64,000 nucleotides of DNA from JANJWP01 sp964482035 (GTDB taxonomy: Bacteria > Patescibacteriota > Gracilibacteria > BD1-5 > UBA2023): contig CAYZVC010000003.1 of assembly GCA_964482035.1 (NCBI GenBank), positions 124,001 through 188,000 of the forward strand, in the 5' to 3' direction. A program made the position numbers and the translations under genes. Numbering within the stretch: position 1 is the stretch's first letter; each line of letters begins with the position of its first letter. Positions 55,898-64,000 of this stretch are shown here, in pieces. Under the pieces are notes generated by a model. That model was given only the letters and a program-made list of their open reading frames with translations. It did not search any database and was not told the origin of the DNA.

Positions 55898-56935
55898 ATG
55901 GAACTCCAAAACGCAAACCTCCCCGTAAACGCACCGGAATTCGATCCGCTCGCTTTCGTCGAGGCATCGGAAACCGAATCCGTCCAGCAGTCCGTCGTCG
56001 CCGAAGCCGAAGAGACCGTCCTTTTTTCCGTAGGCAACGGTAACGACGTCGATCCGCTCGCCAACGTCGAATCCCCGGCCGAAATCACGCCGGTCGCCGT
56101 TCCGAAAAGCTCTGCCCTCCGCGATTCCTTCTCTTTCCTCGTACGCTACGTCGCCGTTTCCTCCGCGGTATTCGCCGTACTCCTTCTCACCGCGAACTAT
56201 TCCGCATACTCGACCATCGCCTGGAACTGGATTTCTCCGGCTTCCGTAAAAGCCTCTTCCGATGCGGTCGTCGAAGGCATTCTCAAATCGAAAATCACCG
56301 CCTACGCGAGCGAAAGCGAATCCGGAGCCGAAGCCGCTGCCATCGAAGAAGCCGACGACCTCAAGAAGAAGCTCGAAGAATCCAACGTCGCCATCAAAGA
56401 AAACATCCTCTCCCCTAAAAAGCTCGTTCCGGCCAAGCCGCAGATCGCCGTAGACTTCGACATCGTTCCGTACGAAAACCGCATCGTCGTACCGAAAATC
56501 GGCAAGAACGTTCCGCTCGTCGACGTCGAACAGAGCAATAACGTCGACTTCGACCATATGGAGAACATCTTCATGAAGGAACTCGAAAAGGGCGTCATCC
56601 GCTATCCGGGAACCGCGCGTCCGGGAGAAAACGGAAACGCGTTCATCTTCGGTCATTCGTCCAACTTCCCGTGGCTGCCCGGTGCGTATAACCAGGTCTT
56701 CGCCCTTCTCGACCAACTCGTCTACGGCGACGAGATCATCGTCTACTACAACCAGAAGAAATACGTCTACGTCATCAACCAAAAAGAAATCGTAAAGCCG
56801 GGCGACGTGAAGGTCCTCCAGCGCGACAACGCGGAAAAGAAGGAGCTTTCGCTCATGACCTGCTGGCCGGTGGGAACCACCCTCAAGCGCATGATCGTGT
56901 TCGCGGAACTCAAAGAAGTGACCCCGGTTAAATAA
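55898..56935 (+). CDS. Sortase
   Basis: A 345-residue membrane transpeptidase. A disordered acidic N-terminus and one helix (about 80-105, YVAVSSAVFAVLLLTANYSA) precede a sortase domain: IVVPKIGKNVPLV, then NAFIFGHSSNFPW (catalytic His), then SLMTCWPVGTTLKRM (catalytic Cys and Arg). Substrates with TGPE or related tails, such as the protein at 29743, are candidates, which is inference. The next gene, a small helical membrane protein, starts 21 bp downstream. I chose the ATG at 55898 because it follows the promoter. Confidence 0.92.
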   Translation: MELQNANLPVNAPEFDPLAFVEASETESVQQSVVAEAEETVLFSVGNGNDVDPLANVESPAEITPVAVPKSSALRDSFSFLVRYVAVSSAVFAVLLLTANYSAYSTIAWNWISPASVKASSDAVVEGILKSKITAYASESESGAEAAAIEEADDLKKKLEESNVAIKENILSPKKLVPAKPQIAVDFDIVPYENRIVVPKIGKNVPLVDVEQSNNVDFDHMENIFMKELEKGVIRYPGTARPGENGNAFIFGHSSNFPWLPGAYNQVFALLDQLVYGDEIIVYYNQKKYVYVINQKEIVKPGDVKVLQRDNAEKKELSLMTCWPVGTTLKRMIVFAELKEVTPVK

Positions 56936-56956
56936 ATCCTCCGAATCTTCCAGAAC

Positions 56957-57241
56957 ATGGACCCCTCCTCCGCCGTTTACGCATACCAGTTCTCCAACGT
57001 GACTGCCCTCTCGTCGTTCGACGCCCTCGGCATCGCGGCATGCGTATTCCTCATTCTCGCCGCGGCCGCTTCGGTAGCCGTCGGCCCGTATTTCTACGGA
57101 TTTTCCGTTTACCGCCAGAAGGAACGCGAGAAACTCGAAAAGAAAAAGACCATCAAAAACCTCCTTCTCATGAAGGACATCCAGACGGAACTCGAAGAAG
57201 AAATGAAACGGTCGCTTACGAACGCGAATCTCAGCCAGTAG
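56957..57241 (+). CDS. Small single-pass membrane protein, sortase neighbour
   Basis: A 94-residue protein with one helix (LGIACVFLILAAAASVAVG near residue 40) and a charged, helical C-terminal tail (EREKLEKKKTIKNLLLMKDI). Same strand and 21 bp after the sortase, so probably an accessory or assembly partner. Its last 26 bases overlap the end of the opposite-strand gene at 57216. No UGA codons. Confidence 0.75.
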   Translation: MDPSSAVYAYQFSNVTALSSFDALGIAACVFLILAAAASVAVGPYFYGFSVYRQKEREKLEKKKTIKNLLLMKDIQTELEEEMKRSLTNANLSQ

Positions 57242-57845
57242 CCGAAGCTACGAAAACCCATTCGGAAAACCCGTCTACGAGCCCGCGGTCGAGCATGTCG
57301 AAGTGCAACGCCCGACCCATGCGGAACGGGGAAACCATTCCGGAATCGAGAAGTTCGGACAAGACCTCCCACGGGGTCTTTTTTCTTCGTCCAGGAGTTC
57401 CCGGAGCGTCGGCCAAGCGGAGTCCTTTGAGGATCTCGAGGTTCAACGCGCCTCGTACGGCCTTGGTGGCGGCACTGCCCAACGGCGGAACCCCCGGCCC
57501 GTATCCGAGGGCGGAAATGTCACATCCGAACGTGACGGCGACGTCTCCGCAATCGTAATCGTAGCGGTTGCGCTTGGCGTCGTAGTACCCGAGCGAATCG
57601 TAGTACGCGCGGATTTTCGCTACCGATTCGGCGCTTCGGATCCCCCAGACGTGGACGGGCCTCGAAACGTCGGCCTCGGAGATGGTTTTTTCCACGAAAT
57701 CGGCCTCCTCCCGCGCAGTCGTGTCGGAAACGTCGTACGTCCGTACGTACGACGGCTTGTCGGAGAGTTGGGCGATACGGAAACGGTACCCCGGCGCGGT
57801 ATCGTGAGGATTGGGAAAAATACGGTCGGAGAGGACTTCTTGCAT
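57216..57845 (-). CDS. Unknown protein, 209 residues
   Basis: A soluble, mixed-fold protein (DVSDTTAREEADFVEKTI, YDCGDVAVTFGCDISALG) with two Cys close together. UGA at 57231 is Gly and the true stop is the TAA at 57216. It lies downstream of rlmH on the minus strand. I do not recognise a family. Confidence 0.65.
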
Positions 57846-57920
57846 GGGATTCGTTACGGTTTTGAACGGTGCGGATAGTACGTGATTCGCCAGTCGGAAT
57901 CAATGCCGAGTTTCGAACGG

Positions 57921-58376
57921 CTATCCGTGGTGGTAGCCGCTGCCTTTTTTGATTTGCGAAACGCGGTACGCCTGCTCGCAGAGAATGAGGAGCGCGAGGG
58001 AATGCGGGAAGGTCATGGGAGAGAGCGAGAACGTTCCCGAAATCCTGTCCGACAAAGCCGGAAGGTCCACTCCGTACGCGCCTCCGATGAGAAAATCCGC
58101 CCCTTCCGAACGGCTCAGGCGGCGTTCGATTTCCACGGCGAACGCTTCGGTGGACATGGTTTTCGCTCCGATGTCGAGATAGAGCGGCTTCACGTTCTTG
58201 TCGGCGAGATATTTTGCGATCCGTTCGGTCTCCTTTCGAACGACGAGTTTCGCATCTTCGGATTTTTCCGGCTTGATCGTGACGATTTCGAGGGATTTTC
58301 CCATCCGTTTTCGGTATTCTTCGACCGCCTGGGCGAAATGCCCGAACGAATCGGTCACGGCTATGATTCTGTACAT
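57921..58376 (-). CDS. rlmH: 23S rRNA pseudouridine-1915 N3-methyltransferase
   Basis: A 151-residue SPOUT enzyme acting on helix 69 of 23S rRNA. Signatures: FLIGGAYGVD, LSPMTFPHSLALLILCEQAYRV and the final GSGYHHG. Usual length. The start ATG at 58376 directly abuts a 19-bp inverted repeat (58377-58420), which may hide its ribosome site. No UGA codons. Confidence 0.93.
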   Translation of the reverse strand: MYRIIAVTDSFGHFAQAVEEYRKRMGKSLEIVTIKPEKSEDAKLVVRKETERIAKYLADKNVKPLYLDIGAKTMSTEAFAVEIERRLSRSEGADFLIGGAYGVDLPALSDRISGTFSLSPMTFPHSLALLILCEQAYRVSQIKKGSGYHHG

Positions 58377-58420
58377 GGAAATCAGTATGTTTCGGAATTT
58401 CCCGAAACATACTGATTTCC
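58377..58420. repeat. Inverted repeat between rlmH and the tRNA cluster
   Basis: GGAAATCAGTATGTTTCGG and its perfect reverse complement flank a 6-nt loop (AATTTC). It ends one base from the rlmH ATG and one base before the tRNA -35 box, so it could be a shared operator or an rlmH leader hairpin. Confidence 0.7.
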
Positions 58421-58421
58421 T

Positions 58422-58449
58422 TTGACAAATCCACCCCTTTCCATAACAT
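58422..58449 (+). promoter_or_regulatory. Promoter of the tRNA cluster
   Basis: -35 TTGACA (58422-58427), 16-bp spacer, -10 TAACAT (58444-58449), 50 bp before tRNA-Thr. Confidence 0.8.
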
Positions 58450-58499
58450 ATCACGGCTCGATTTATTCGGGCACGATCTTTCAAAAAGAGGCGTTCCGC

Positions 58500-58575
58500 G
58501 CCACTTTAGCTCAGCTGGTAGAGCAACGGCCTTGTAATCCGTAGGTCGTCGGTTCGAATCCGACAAGTGGCTCCA
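58500..58575 (+). tRNA. tRNA-Thr(UGU)
   Basis: Cloverleaf with acceptor GCCACTT/AAGTGGC, anticodon loop CTTGTAA (TGT), T-arm GGTTCGAATCC and encoded CCA. Confidence 0.97.
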
Positions 58576-58597
58576 GCTATGTTGTTTTTTTGCTTTT

Positions 58598-58682
58598 GGG
58601 TCGGTTCCAGAGCGGTCAAATGGGGAGGACTGTAAATCCTTTGTCTACGACTTCGTAGGTTCGAATCCTACCCGGCCCACCA
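58598..58682 (+). tRNA. tRNA-Tyr(GUA)
   Basis: Acceptor GGGTCGG/CCGGCCC (one G-U), anticodon loop CTGTAAA (GTA), a long variable arm, T-arm GGTTCGAATCC and encoded CCA. Confidence 0.97.
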
Positions 58683-58717
58683 TTTTCAAAATCAACAACG
58701 AGCAGCCGCTGCCGTCC

Positions 58718-58801
58718 GCCGGGATGGTGGAATGGTAGACACGACGGTCTTAGAAGCCGTTGCCTTCGGGCGTGAGGGTTCAAGTCCCTCTTCCGGCACC
58801 A
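58718..58801 (+). tRNA. tRNA-Leu(UAG)
   Basis: Acceptor GCCGGGA/TTCCGGC, anticodon loop TCTTAGA (TAG), long variable arm, T-loop GGTTCAAGTCC and encoded CCA. The third tRNA of the cluster. Confidence 0.96.
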
Positions 58802-58887
58802 ATCAATCACAGTACGTATCGGGCGAATGCCCCTGCGGAGCGCGCACCGTATGAAGCGGGCGCATATTCTTACCCCACTCCCTTCAT

Positions 58888-59103
58888 ATGAAGCAGAACA
58901 TCCACCCGGCGTTCAACGACGTCACCGTTACCTGCTCCTGCGGTAACACCTTCGCTACCAAGAGCGCCCTTCGCGACGAAATCAAGGTCGAATCCTGCAA
59001 CAAGTGCCACCCGTTCTACACCGGTGAAAAGCGCATCCTCAAGACCTCCTCGGTCGACAAGTTCTACGCTCGCCAGCAGAAGACCGCTTCCATCAAGAAA
59101 TAA
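58888..59103 (+). CDS. rpmE: Large ribosomal subunit protein bL31
   Basis: A 71-residue L31 with all four zinc cysteines (TCSCGN and ESCNKCHPFYTG) and the conserved start KQNIHPAFNDV. The leader has two small hairpins (GGGC-GAAT-GCCC and a GCGC pair), possibly regulatory. No UGA codons; terminator 7 bases downstream. Confidence 0.96.
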   Translation: MKQNIHPAFNDVTVTCSCGNTFATKSALRDEIKVESCNKCHPFYTGEKRILKTSSVDKFYARQQKTASIKK

Positions 59104-59108
59104 TCCAC

Positions 59109-59143
59109 GAAAAATCCCCGTCCGAAACGACGGGGATTTTTCT
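59109..59143 (+). terminator. Terminator of rpmE
   Basis: AAATCCCCGTC-CGAAAC-GACGGGGATTTTT. Confidence 0.9.
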
Positions 59144-59159
59144 TTGTCCGAAATCGCGG

Positions 59160-59186
59160 TTGCGACGTTCGCGAAAACCGTACAAT
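59160..59186 (+). promoter_or_regulatory. Promoter of the Tat-exported protein gene
   Basis: TTGCGA (59160-59165) and TACAAT (59181-59186) with 15-bp spacing, and the shared block AAAACCGTACAATC also seen upstream of the FKBP lipoprotein gene. Confidence 0.55.
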
Positions 59187-59192
59187 CAGAAC

Positions 59193-60227
59193 ATGGAAAA
59201 ACGCGGACATCCTACGCTCGACGCCGATCGGCGAACCTTTCTCAAACTGTCGGCAGCCACCGTCGCTAGTTTTGCCGTAGTTTCGAGGTCGTCGGCAAAG
59301 GCCGCGAAAGCGATCGAGCCACTACCGGACTACGGCGGACTCCTTTCGAAGACCGAAGAATACCAGGAGGCGTTCCTCCTCGGGCTTCCGGAGACGGAAA
59401 AATCTTTCCTCCTATCCAAGATCCGCTCCGTCCGTCCCGATGCGGCTCGCTTGCTTTCCCAAGGTGAAACCGGACACGTCCTACGTACGGGATACGTGGC
59501 ATTGAGACTGGCGGGAACGGGATTCGCCAGGAATCCCGCCAAAGGGAACGCCGCCTCCGCTTCGGACATGCTCGTTCCCGTCGACTCCCCGCTTCGGACT
59601 CCGGCACCGGGAAACGCGTCCTATCGGATTTCGTTCTTCCGGAACATGCCCGCCAAAATCGAACCGTTCGACCTTTTCGCCTCCGAAAACCGGGCCGTCG
59701 TCATCAACGGGAATTACGGAGTGTTCGATGGAGGACTTTGCCGCGAACACACGTGGGACGGTCGTCCGCTGGAGTCCTTCCTTCCCCTTTTCCATGGGGA
59801 TTTCGTCGAAACCTCCGCCACCGAAGCATACGGCGAAAGCGGACAGGAGTTCCTAGGAAACGGCATCCGTATGCCAAAAGCCGCCATAGACGCGGCGAGC
59901 TGAATCCCGCTTTGTTCCCAAGTAGCGAGAAAACTCGGCGAATCGTTCTGATTACCGTTCGCTCGGGGGGATTCGGCGATTTCGTCGCTCAAGCAATACG
60001 GCCCCCGGTATCCGAAATACTCGGATTTCTCACAAATTCCGGAGTCGAAAACCGTTGCGGACGTTTACATGAAATCCCTCGCCCATCCGATGTTCTGACA
60101 TCGGGCGTTCGCTTTCAAAACGGGCGCGCAATGGTTCGTGGTCGACCCGTTTTCCCATAAACAACCGATAAGCGCCGCCCAATACCGGCGGCGCAAAGAC
60201 GTTTTCGCGATCGTGGCGTTCGGATAA
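59193..60227 (+). CDS. Tat-exported protein of unknown function
   Basis: A 344-residue protein with a twin-arginine signal (DADRRTFLKLSAATVASFAV), so it is probably exported already folded. Conserved-looking stretches include VINGNYGVFDGGLC, REHTWDGRPLESFL and CSQVARKLGESFG, with three Cys, but I could not place it in a family. UGA at 59901, 59949 and 60096 is Gly and the stop is the TAA at 60225; the standard code would lose the last third. Confidence 0.75.
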
Positions 60228-60239
60228 GAACGGGCGCCT

Positions 60240-61226
60240 TTACGACTTCAGAAGGAAGAAATTGAAGAGCGAGTAGCTCGCCACGATGAGCAGAAGTCCG
60301 ATGAAGATGTACTTGATGGTCCCCTTGGCCTTCTTGAGCTTTTCGTCATCACCGCCGGAGGTGAGCACGAGCCAGCCCGCGTAGATGATGAGCAGTACCG
60401 TGACGATGCCGAGGAAGCCGTTGATGTAATTGACGACCTTGGTCATGACGGTGATGGCGCCGCTCAAATTCGGGTCTTCGAGTTTGCACACGCCGAAGAT
60501 GAGCGTGTTTTCGCATTTCACGCTTCCGTAGATGCTCGTGACGATCGCTTTCGGGATCTTGATGAGCATGAACCCCACGATACCGGTGACGATGGAGCGC
60601 TTGGCCTGTTTGGCCTTGTCTTCGTCACCGCCTGCGGTGACGAGCTTGAAGAACGCGAGGAACGCGATGAACAGGAACGCGAAACTCGCGAGGAGTTCCA
60701 TGAGCGTGACGAACGGGTAGACTATGCGGTCCAGGAAGACGTCGGCCGTACGTCCGGTGATGTTTTTGTCGTAGAGCGTGGTGACGAACACGAACGCGCT
60801 CTGCATGACGACGATGCCGATGGTCGTTCCGAAGATGGACGATTTCCACTTCTTCGCGTCGTCTTCGCCGCCCTTCGAAAACAGGAGGCGGAGGACCGAG
60901 ATGACCAAGTAGATGATCGCGATGGCCATGAAGAGGTTCTTCACGTCGCGAGCGATGGAGATGAGGCCGTTGTACGCGCCTCTTTCGCCAGTATTGGACG
61001 CCGTGAAGAAATACCCGGAAAACGGCGAAGCGAATTCGTCGAGATAGGCGTTCTTGTTGTTTCCGGATTTCGGGGTCGCGCGCGCGTCGAGTTCGCTCGA
61101 CGAGGAGCCCACCTTGATGATGTCGGAAAGCTCGAACGCGCTCGCTACGGGGAGAAACGAAGAGAACGAGAGGGCGGTCGCCAGGAAAACGGCGAATTTC
61201 GAGAAGGCTTTGGAGGCGGCGGACAT
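60240..61226 (-). CDS. VirB2/TrbC-like pilin, duplicated type
   Basis: A 328-residue membrane protein with a signal peptide (FLATALSFSSFLPVASA) and six hydrophobic segments. Its repeats end in the typical AGGDEDKAKQAKRSIVTG and TSGGDDEKLKKAKGTIKY motifs of TrbC/VirB2-type pilins in Candidate Phyla bacteria. It should be the major subunit or channel component of the type IV secretion system whose ATPases are at 12069 and 61361. No U(G)A interruptions. Confidence 0.85.
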   Translation of the reverse strand: MSAASKAFSKFAVFLATALSFSSFLPVASAFELSDIIKVGSSSSELDARATPKSGNNKNAYLDEFASPFSGYFFTASNTGERGAYNGLISIARDVKNLFMAIAIIYLVISVLRLLFSKGGEDDAKKWKSSIFGTTIGIVVMQSAFVFVTTLYDKNITGRTADVFLDRIVYPFVTLMELLASFAFLFIAFLAFFKLVTAGGDEDKAKQAKRSIVTGIVGFMLIKIPKAIVTSIYGSVKCENTLIFGVCKLEDPNLSGAITVMTKVVNYINGFLGIVTVLLIIYAGWLVLTSGGDDEKLKKAKGTIKYIFIGLLLIVASYSLFNFFLLKS

Positions 61227-61314
61227 TTCGAAACGTTGAGAAAATGGGCGTTTGGCGCATTATATCGAGTCGTCTTCGGATTTCCAATCCGTTCGGAAAG
61301 CCCTCGACGCCGCA

Positions 61315-61354
61315 TGAAAATCCCGCCCCGGAAAACGGGACGGGATTTTTCGGG
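61315..61354 (-). terminator. Terminator downstream of the TraD-like gene
   Basis: ATCCCG..CCG / CGG..CGGGAT with A- and T-tracts, just past the TAA at 61361. Confidence 0.8.
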
Positions 61355-61360
61355 AAGCGG

Positions 61361-64000
61361 TTACCCCTGCATGATGCCGAGGCGCGCTTCGATTTCCATA
61401 TCGACGTATTCTTTCTTGCGTCCGTACATCTTGCGCGAGTATTCCTTGATGATCTTCGCGCGTTCGGCGTCCTTATAGGTGTTGTCCCAGATGGTCTTCA
61501 GGTCGAACGGACGCGTAGTCGCGTTGTCGATGTTGAGCTTGCAGTACGTGGTGAAGTTGGCGATACCGATGATGTCCTGCTGGGAGAGGAGCGGAGCGTA
61601 TTCCTTCTCGAGGTATTCCGCGTCTTCCGCACCGACCTTGAACGACATGATGGTACCCGCGTTGCCGAAGACCGCGTCCTTGATGGACGGTTTTCCGTCC
61701 TTGGATTTGGATCCTCCGATCTGCGCGATGAACTGGTGCGCCATGATGAGCGCCAAGTGGTACTTGCGGGCTTCCGAGAGGATTTCGCCGAACGTGTCGG
61801 TGGCGAAGTTCTGGAATTCGTCAACGTAGAGGTAGAAGTCCTTGCGGAGGTCTTCCGGAGTATCGGCGCGGCTCATCGCCGCCATGTTGATCTTCGAGAC
61901 GAAGATGAGACCGAGGAGCTGGGCGTTGAGGTCTCCAATCATACCCTTGGAGAGGTTGACCATGAGGACCTTCTGATCGTCCATGACGCGGCGGAGGTTG
62001 AACGCCGACTTCGGCTGACCGATGATGTTGCGGATGGTGGTATTCGTAATGAACGGACCGAACTTCGAGGAGAAGTACGGAATCATTTCCTGCTTTTCAC
62101 GGTCGCCTGTGGAAGCGTATTCATGGTCCCAGAAGGCCTTTACGACCGGGTTCTTAACCTTGGATACCTTGTACTTCATGAACGCGTCGTCGACGAAGAG
62201 GCGCGGAACGTCGATAAGGGTTCCTCCCTCGTCTTCGTCGTCCATAAGCGTGAGACAGCCGTTGCGGAAGTAGTGCTGGATGCGCGGACCAAAGACTTCT
62301 TCGTTGAAGATCTTGATGAAAATCGAGGTCGCGTCGAGCGCGGCGCGGTCTTTTTCGACGGCGCGCATCGCCGGGTCGGTCGAAATGATTTCGAGCATGT
62401 TGAGACCCATCGGGCGCTCGTAGTCGGCCGGATCGAATACGATCATGTCCTTGGCGCGTTCCTTCGGCGTAAAGGAGATGATGTCTTCGACGAGGTCGCC
62501 GTGCGGGTCGATGACGCAGAGTCCGTCTCCGTTCCAAAGGTCCTGGCGGGCGAGGTAGCCGACGAATACGGATTTACCTCCACCGGACTTACCGATGATA
62601 TAGTGGTGGCGGCCGCGGTCCTTACGCATGAAGTACACGGGCTTCTTCACGTTGCGGTATTCGTTCCATCCCATGAGGACGCCGTCCTTGTAGAGCGGGA
62701 ATCCGGCAAGCGTGCGGTGCTGCTCCATCGATACCGGCGTTTTTCCGGTATCGGCCGGTTTGCCCTTGTTTTCGCCTTCGGTAGCTACCGGTACGACGGT
62801 TCCGTCGACGAGGAAAAAGTTCTTGTTCTCGTCGCGTTTGAAGTTGAGGTTCTTGTCGACCGCGAGGAGCGATCCGTCCTCCGTGAAGACGTTGCCTTTG
62901 GCGTCGCGCTTGTAGTCGGAAAGGATGGTCGGCTGGGTCGGCTGCTTGAGGTTGTGCGGCGGGGAGAGCATCTTGTACTCCAGCCAGCGGATGATCGGCG
63001 AGCGGTTGTAGTTGATGTCCGGGAAGTGGTAGAGCGTCGAGAGTTCGTCGGTGGAGAACGTCGAAGTGCCCTGGAGGAAGCCGAGGAGGCGGAAACGGAA
63101 CGCGAAGTACCGGATCGGGACGAAGAGGAACGCGAAGAGGTCTTCGTACTGCGGATTGTCGAGCTTGTTGTTGTATTCGTCGGTGAAGATGTTCGTGCCG
63201 CCCACCATCGTCTGGAGCGCGATTTCGGCGCTCTGGGGGGTATCGGAACCTACGAGGATGCGGATGGAAGTGAGGAACCCCGGCTGGCCGGCGGATTCGC
63301 CCATGGCCTTGTGTCCTTCCTGTTCGGCCTGGTTGAAGATGGTGTACGAGTCGCCCGAAGACGCGCCCGGAGCCATCGAATCGGCGGTACGGTCGTTATT
63401 GATGAGCGTGTTTACGAGCCAGTAGAGCGGAGAAAGGATAGACTGGATGAGGGTAAGCAGGAATCCCGCCTTCCCTTTGCTCTTGTATTTGCCCTTGGCG
63501 ACGAGGTTCGCGGCCTTCTTCGCCTTCTTGTTCCACCACGAAGAACGCGGCTTGGCGATGAACTGCATGACCGCTTTGTCGGTGCGTTTGAGGGTACCGA
63601 ACGCGTTCGTAAAGGTGGAGAGCGGGTCGTCTTCGAAATTCTTGAACGCCTTGATCGGGTACACGTCGTCGTTGACCTTCGAGATGCTCGCGGCGCGGAC
63701 GGTGTAGCCGGCCGGTTTGATGTTGGGATATTCTTCCGGCTTGATGACCTTCACTTCGGCATCCGGATAGTTCGAGGTGACCTGTTGCGCGATGAAATTG
63801 GCGACGTTGGAGTACGCGACGACGTAGAAAGATATCTGCCCTTCGTCGTACACGAGTTCGAGGGAGACCTTCATGTGGTCGAAGACGGTGTCGAGAAGCC
63901 AGTCCTTGAAGGTGATGTCGCCGATCTTGTGTACCGATTTGAAAAAGACGGCCATGATGCCCACTTTTTCCTTGAAGTCCTTCTTGGTTTCGCGTTCCTT
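61361..64000 (-). CDS. TraD/VirD4-like (DUF87-type) type IV secretion ATPase, partial
   Basis: At least 879 residues are visible; the frame is open to the right edge, so the N-terminus is missing (an internal GTG at 63964 is not the start). The P-loop is GKSGGGKSVF and Walker B DFYLYVDEFQNF, followed by ARKYHLALIMAHQFIAQI, as in coupling-protein/TraD-like ATPases of Candidate Phyla bacteria. Its P-loop uses only GGN codons for Gly, while the virB4 P-loop at the same position uses UGA. Probably delivers or pumps substrates for the type IV secretion system. Confidence 0.9.
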   Translation of the reverse strand, partial: KERETKKDFKEKVGIMAVFFKSVHKIGDITFKDWLLDTVFDHMKVSLELVYDEGQISFYVVAYSNVANFIAQQVTSNYPDAEVKVIKPEEYPNIKPAGYTVRAASISKVNDDVYPIKAFKNFEDDPLSTFTNAFGTLKRTDKAVMQFIAKPRSSWWNKKAKKAANLVAKGKYKSKGKAGFLLTLIQSILSPLYWLVNTLINNDRTADSMAPGASSGDSYTIFNQAEQEGHKAMGESAGQPGFLTSIRILVGSDTPQSAEIALQTMVGGTNIFTDEYNNKLDNPQYEDLFAFLFVPIRYFAFRFRLLGFLQGTSTFSTDELSTLYHFPDINYNRSPIIRWLEYKMLSPPHNLKQPTQPTILSDYKRDAKGNVFTEDGSLLAVDKNLNFKRDENKNFFLVDGTVVPVATEGENKGKPADTGKTPVSMEQHRTLAGFPLYKDGVLMGWNEYRNVKKPVYFMRKDRGRHHYIIGKSGGGKSVFVGYLARQDLWNGDGLCVIDPHGDLVEDIISFTPKERAKDMIVFDPADYERPMGLNMLEIISTDPAMRAVEKDRAALDATSIFIKIFNEEVFGPRIQHYFRNGCLTLMDDEDEGGTLIDVPRLFVDDAFMKYKVSKVKNPVVKAFWDHEYASTGDREKQEMIPYFSSKFGPFITNTTIRNIIGQPKSAFNLRRVMDDQKVLMVNLSKGMIGDLNAQLLGLIFVSKINMAAMSRADTPEDLRKDFYLYVDEFQNFATDTFGEILSEARKYHLALIMAHQFIAQIGGSKSKDGKPSIKDAVFGNAGTIMSFKVGAEDAEYLEKEYAPLLSQQDIIGIANFTTYCKLNIDNATTRPFDLKTIWDNTYKDAERAKIIKEYSRKMYGRKKEYVDMEIEARLGIMQG

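Noticed and set aside
57520..58566. Minus-strand ORF covering rlmH and tRNA-Thr
   Set aside because: Its start lies antisense in tRNA-Thr and the remainder is an out-of-frame shadow of rlmH and the 57216 gene.
58616..58810. Minus-strand ORF across tRNA-Tyr and tRNA-Leu
   Set aside because: A known artefact: antisense reading of tRNA genes. The three cloverleaves on the plus strand explain the DNA.
1..64000. CRISPR arrays, insertion sequences and prophage
   Set aside because: No regularly spaced repeats, transposase or phage structural genes were recognised.

Overview
This 64 kb window comes from a bacterium that reads UGA as glycine (translation table 25), the code known from Absconditabacteria (SR1) and Gracilibacteria (BD1-5) in the Candidate Phyla Radiation. 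The evidence is internal. About 25 genes stay intact only if UGA is sense, and UGA falls on invariant glycines: the Mfd Walker A loop (33184), the VirB4 Walker A loop (13116), SAM motif I of PrmC (46098) and the N-terminal glycines of Fmt (48000, 48009). Almost every gene ends in UAA or UAG. By eye the DNA is GC-rich, which is unusual for the mostly AT-rich genomes I associate with this code. Genes are tightly packed, often overlap by 1-13 bases, and are separated by compact GC-hairpin terminators. No biosynthetic pathways are seen, as expected for a reduced, possibly host-attached organism.

Layout. 1-5.1 kb: a partial hypothetical, a candidate small RNA, thrS behind an attenuator-like hairpin, three small unknown proteins and a CBS-domain protein. 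5.1-9.5 kb: the first copy of an unusual hairpin repeat, another candidate small RNA, then a FecR / CHASE2-adenylate cyclase operon. 9.5-18.1 kb: secreted proteins, ssb, a SpoIIE-type phosphatase, a VirB4 ATPase, a small hydrolase, three tandem UGA-rich surface proteins and an M23 peptidase. 18.1-19 kb: about 0.9 kb without a confident gene, rich in hairpins and ending in a terminator. 19-23.6 kb: an HD-type (p)ppGpp-hydrolase-like gene, an MtaB-like enzyme, thioredoxin, an isoprenylcysteine-methyltransferase-like membrane protein and hairpin repeat copy 2. 23.6-30.5 kb: large secreted or unknown proteins, a small lipoprotein and a TGPE-tailed surface protein. 30.5-41.3 kb: frr, an unknown gene, mfd (with hairpin repeat copy 3 inside its reading frame), a secreted repeat protein, holA, a prepilin fused to a fibrinogen-like domain, an FKBP lipoprotein, trmD and a zinc-ribbon membrane protein. 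41.3-50.7 kb: a minus-strand run of dedA, a wecA-like gene, a pseudopilin, fmt, an ABC permease, prmC, a DUF721-like gene, a phospholipase D and a large exported protein. 50.7-64 kb: a disordered membrane protein, typA, a zinc ribbon, hemerythrin, rpsU, a sortase, rlmH, three tRNAs, rpmE, a Tat-exported protein, and a VirB2-like pilin plus a TraD/VirD4-like ATPase that runs off the right edge.

Taken together, the window describes a cell with a minimal translation and repair core and a large investment in its surface: a sortase, two type IV pilin-like proteins, type IV secretion ATPases and pilin, and many secreted adhesin-like proteins. It also senses signals at the envelope (FecR-CHASE2-cyclase, SpoIIE phosphatase). 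The most unusual item is a three-copy hairpin element. Its long outer stems differ completely in sequence but pair perfectly, its internal loop is conserved, and its inner stem covaries.
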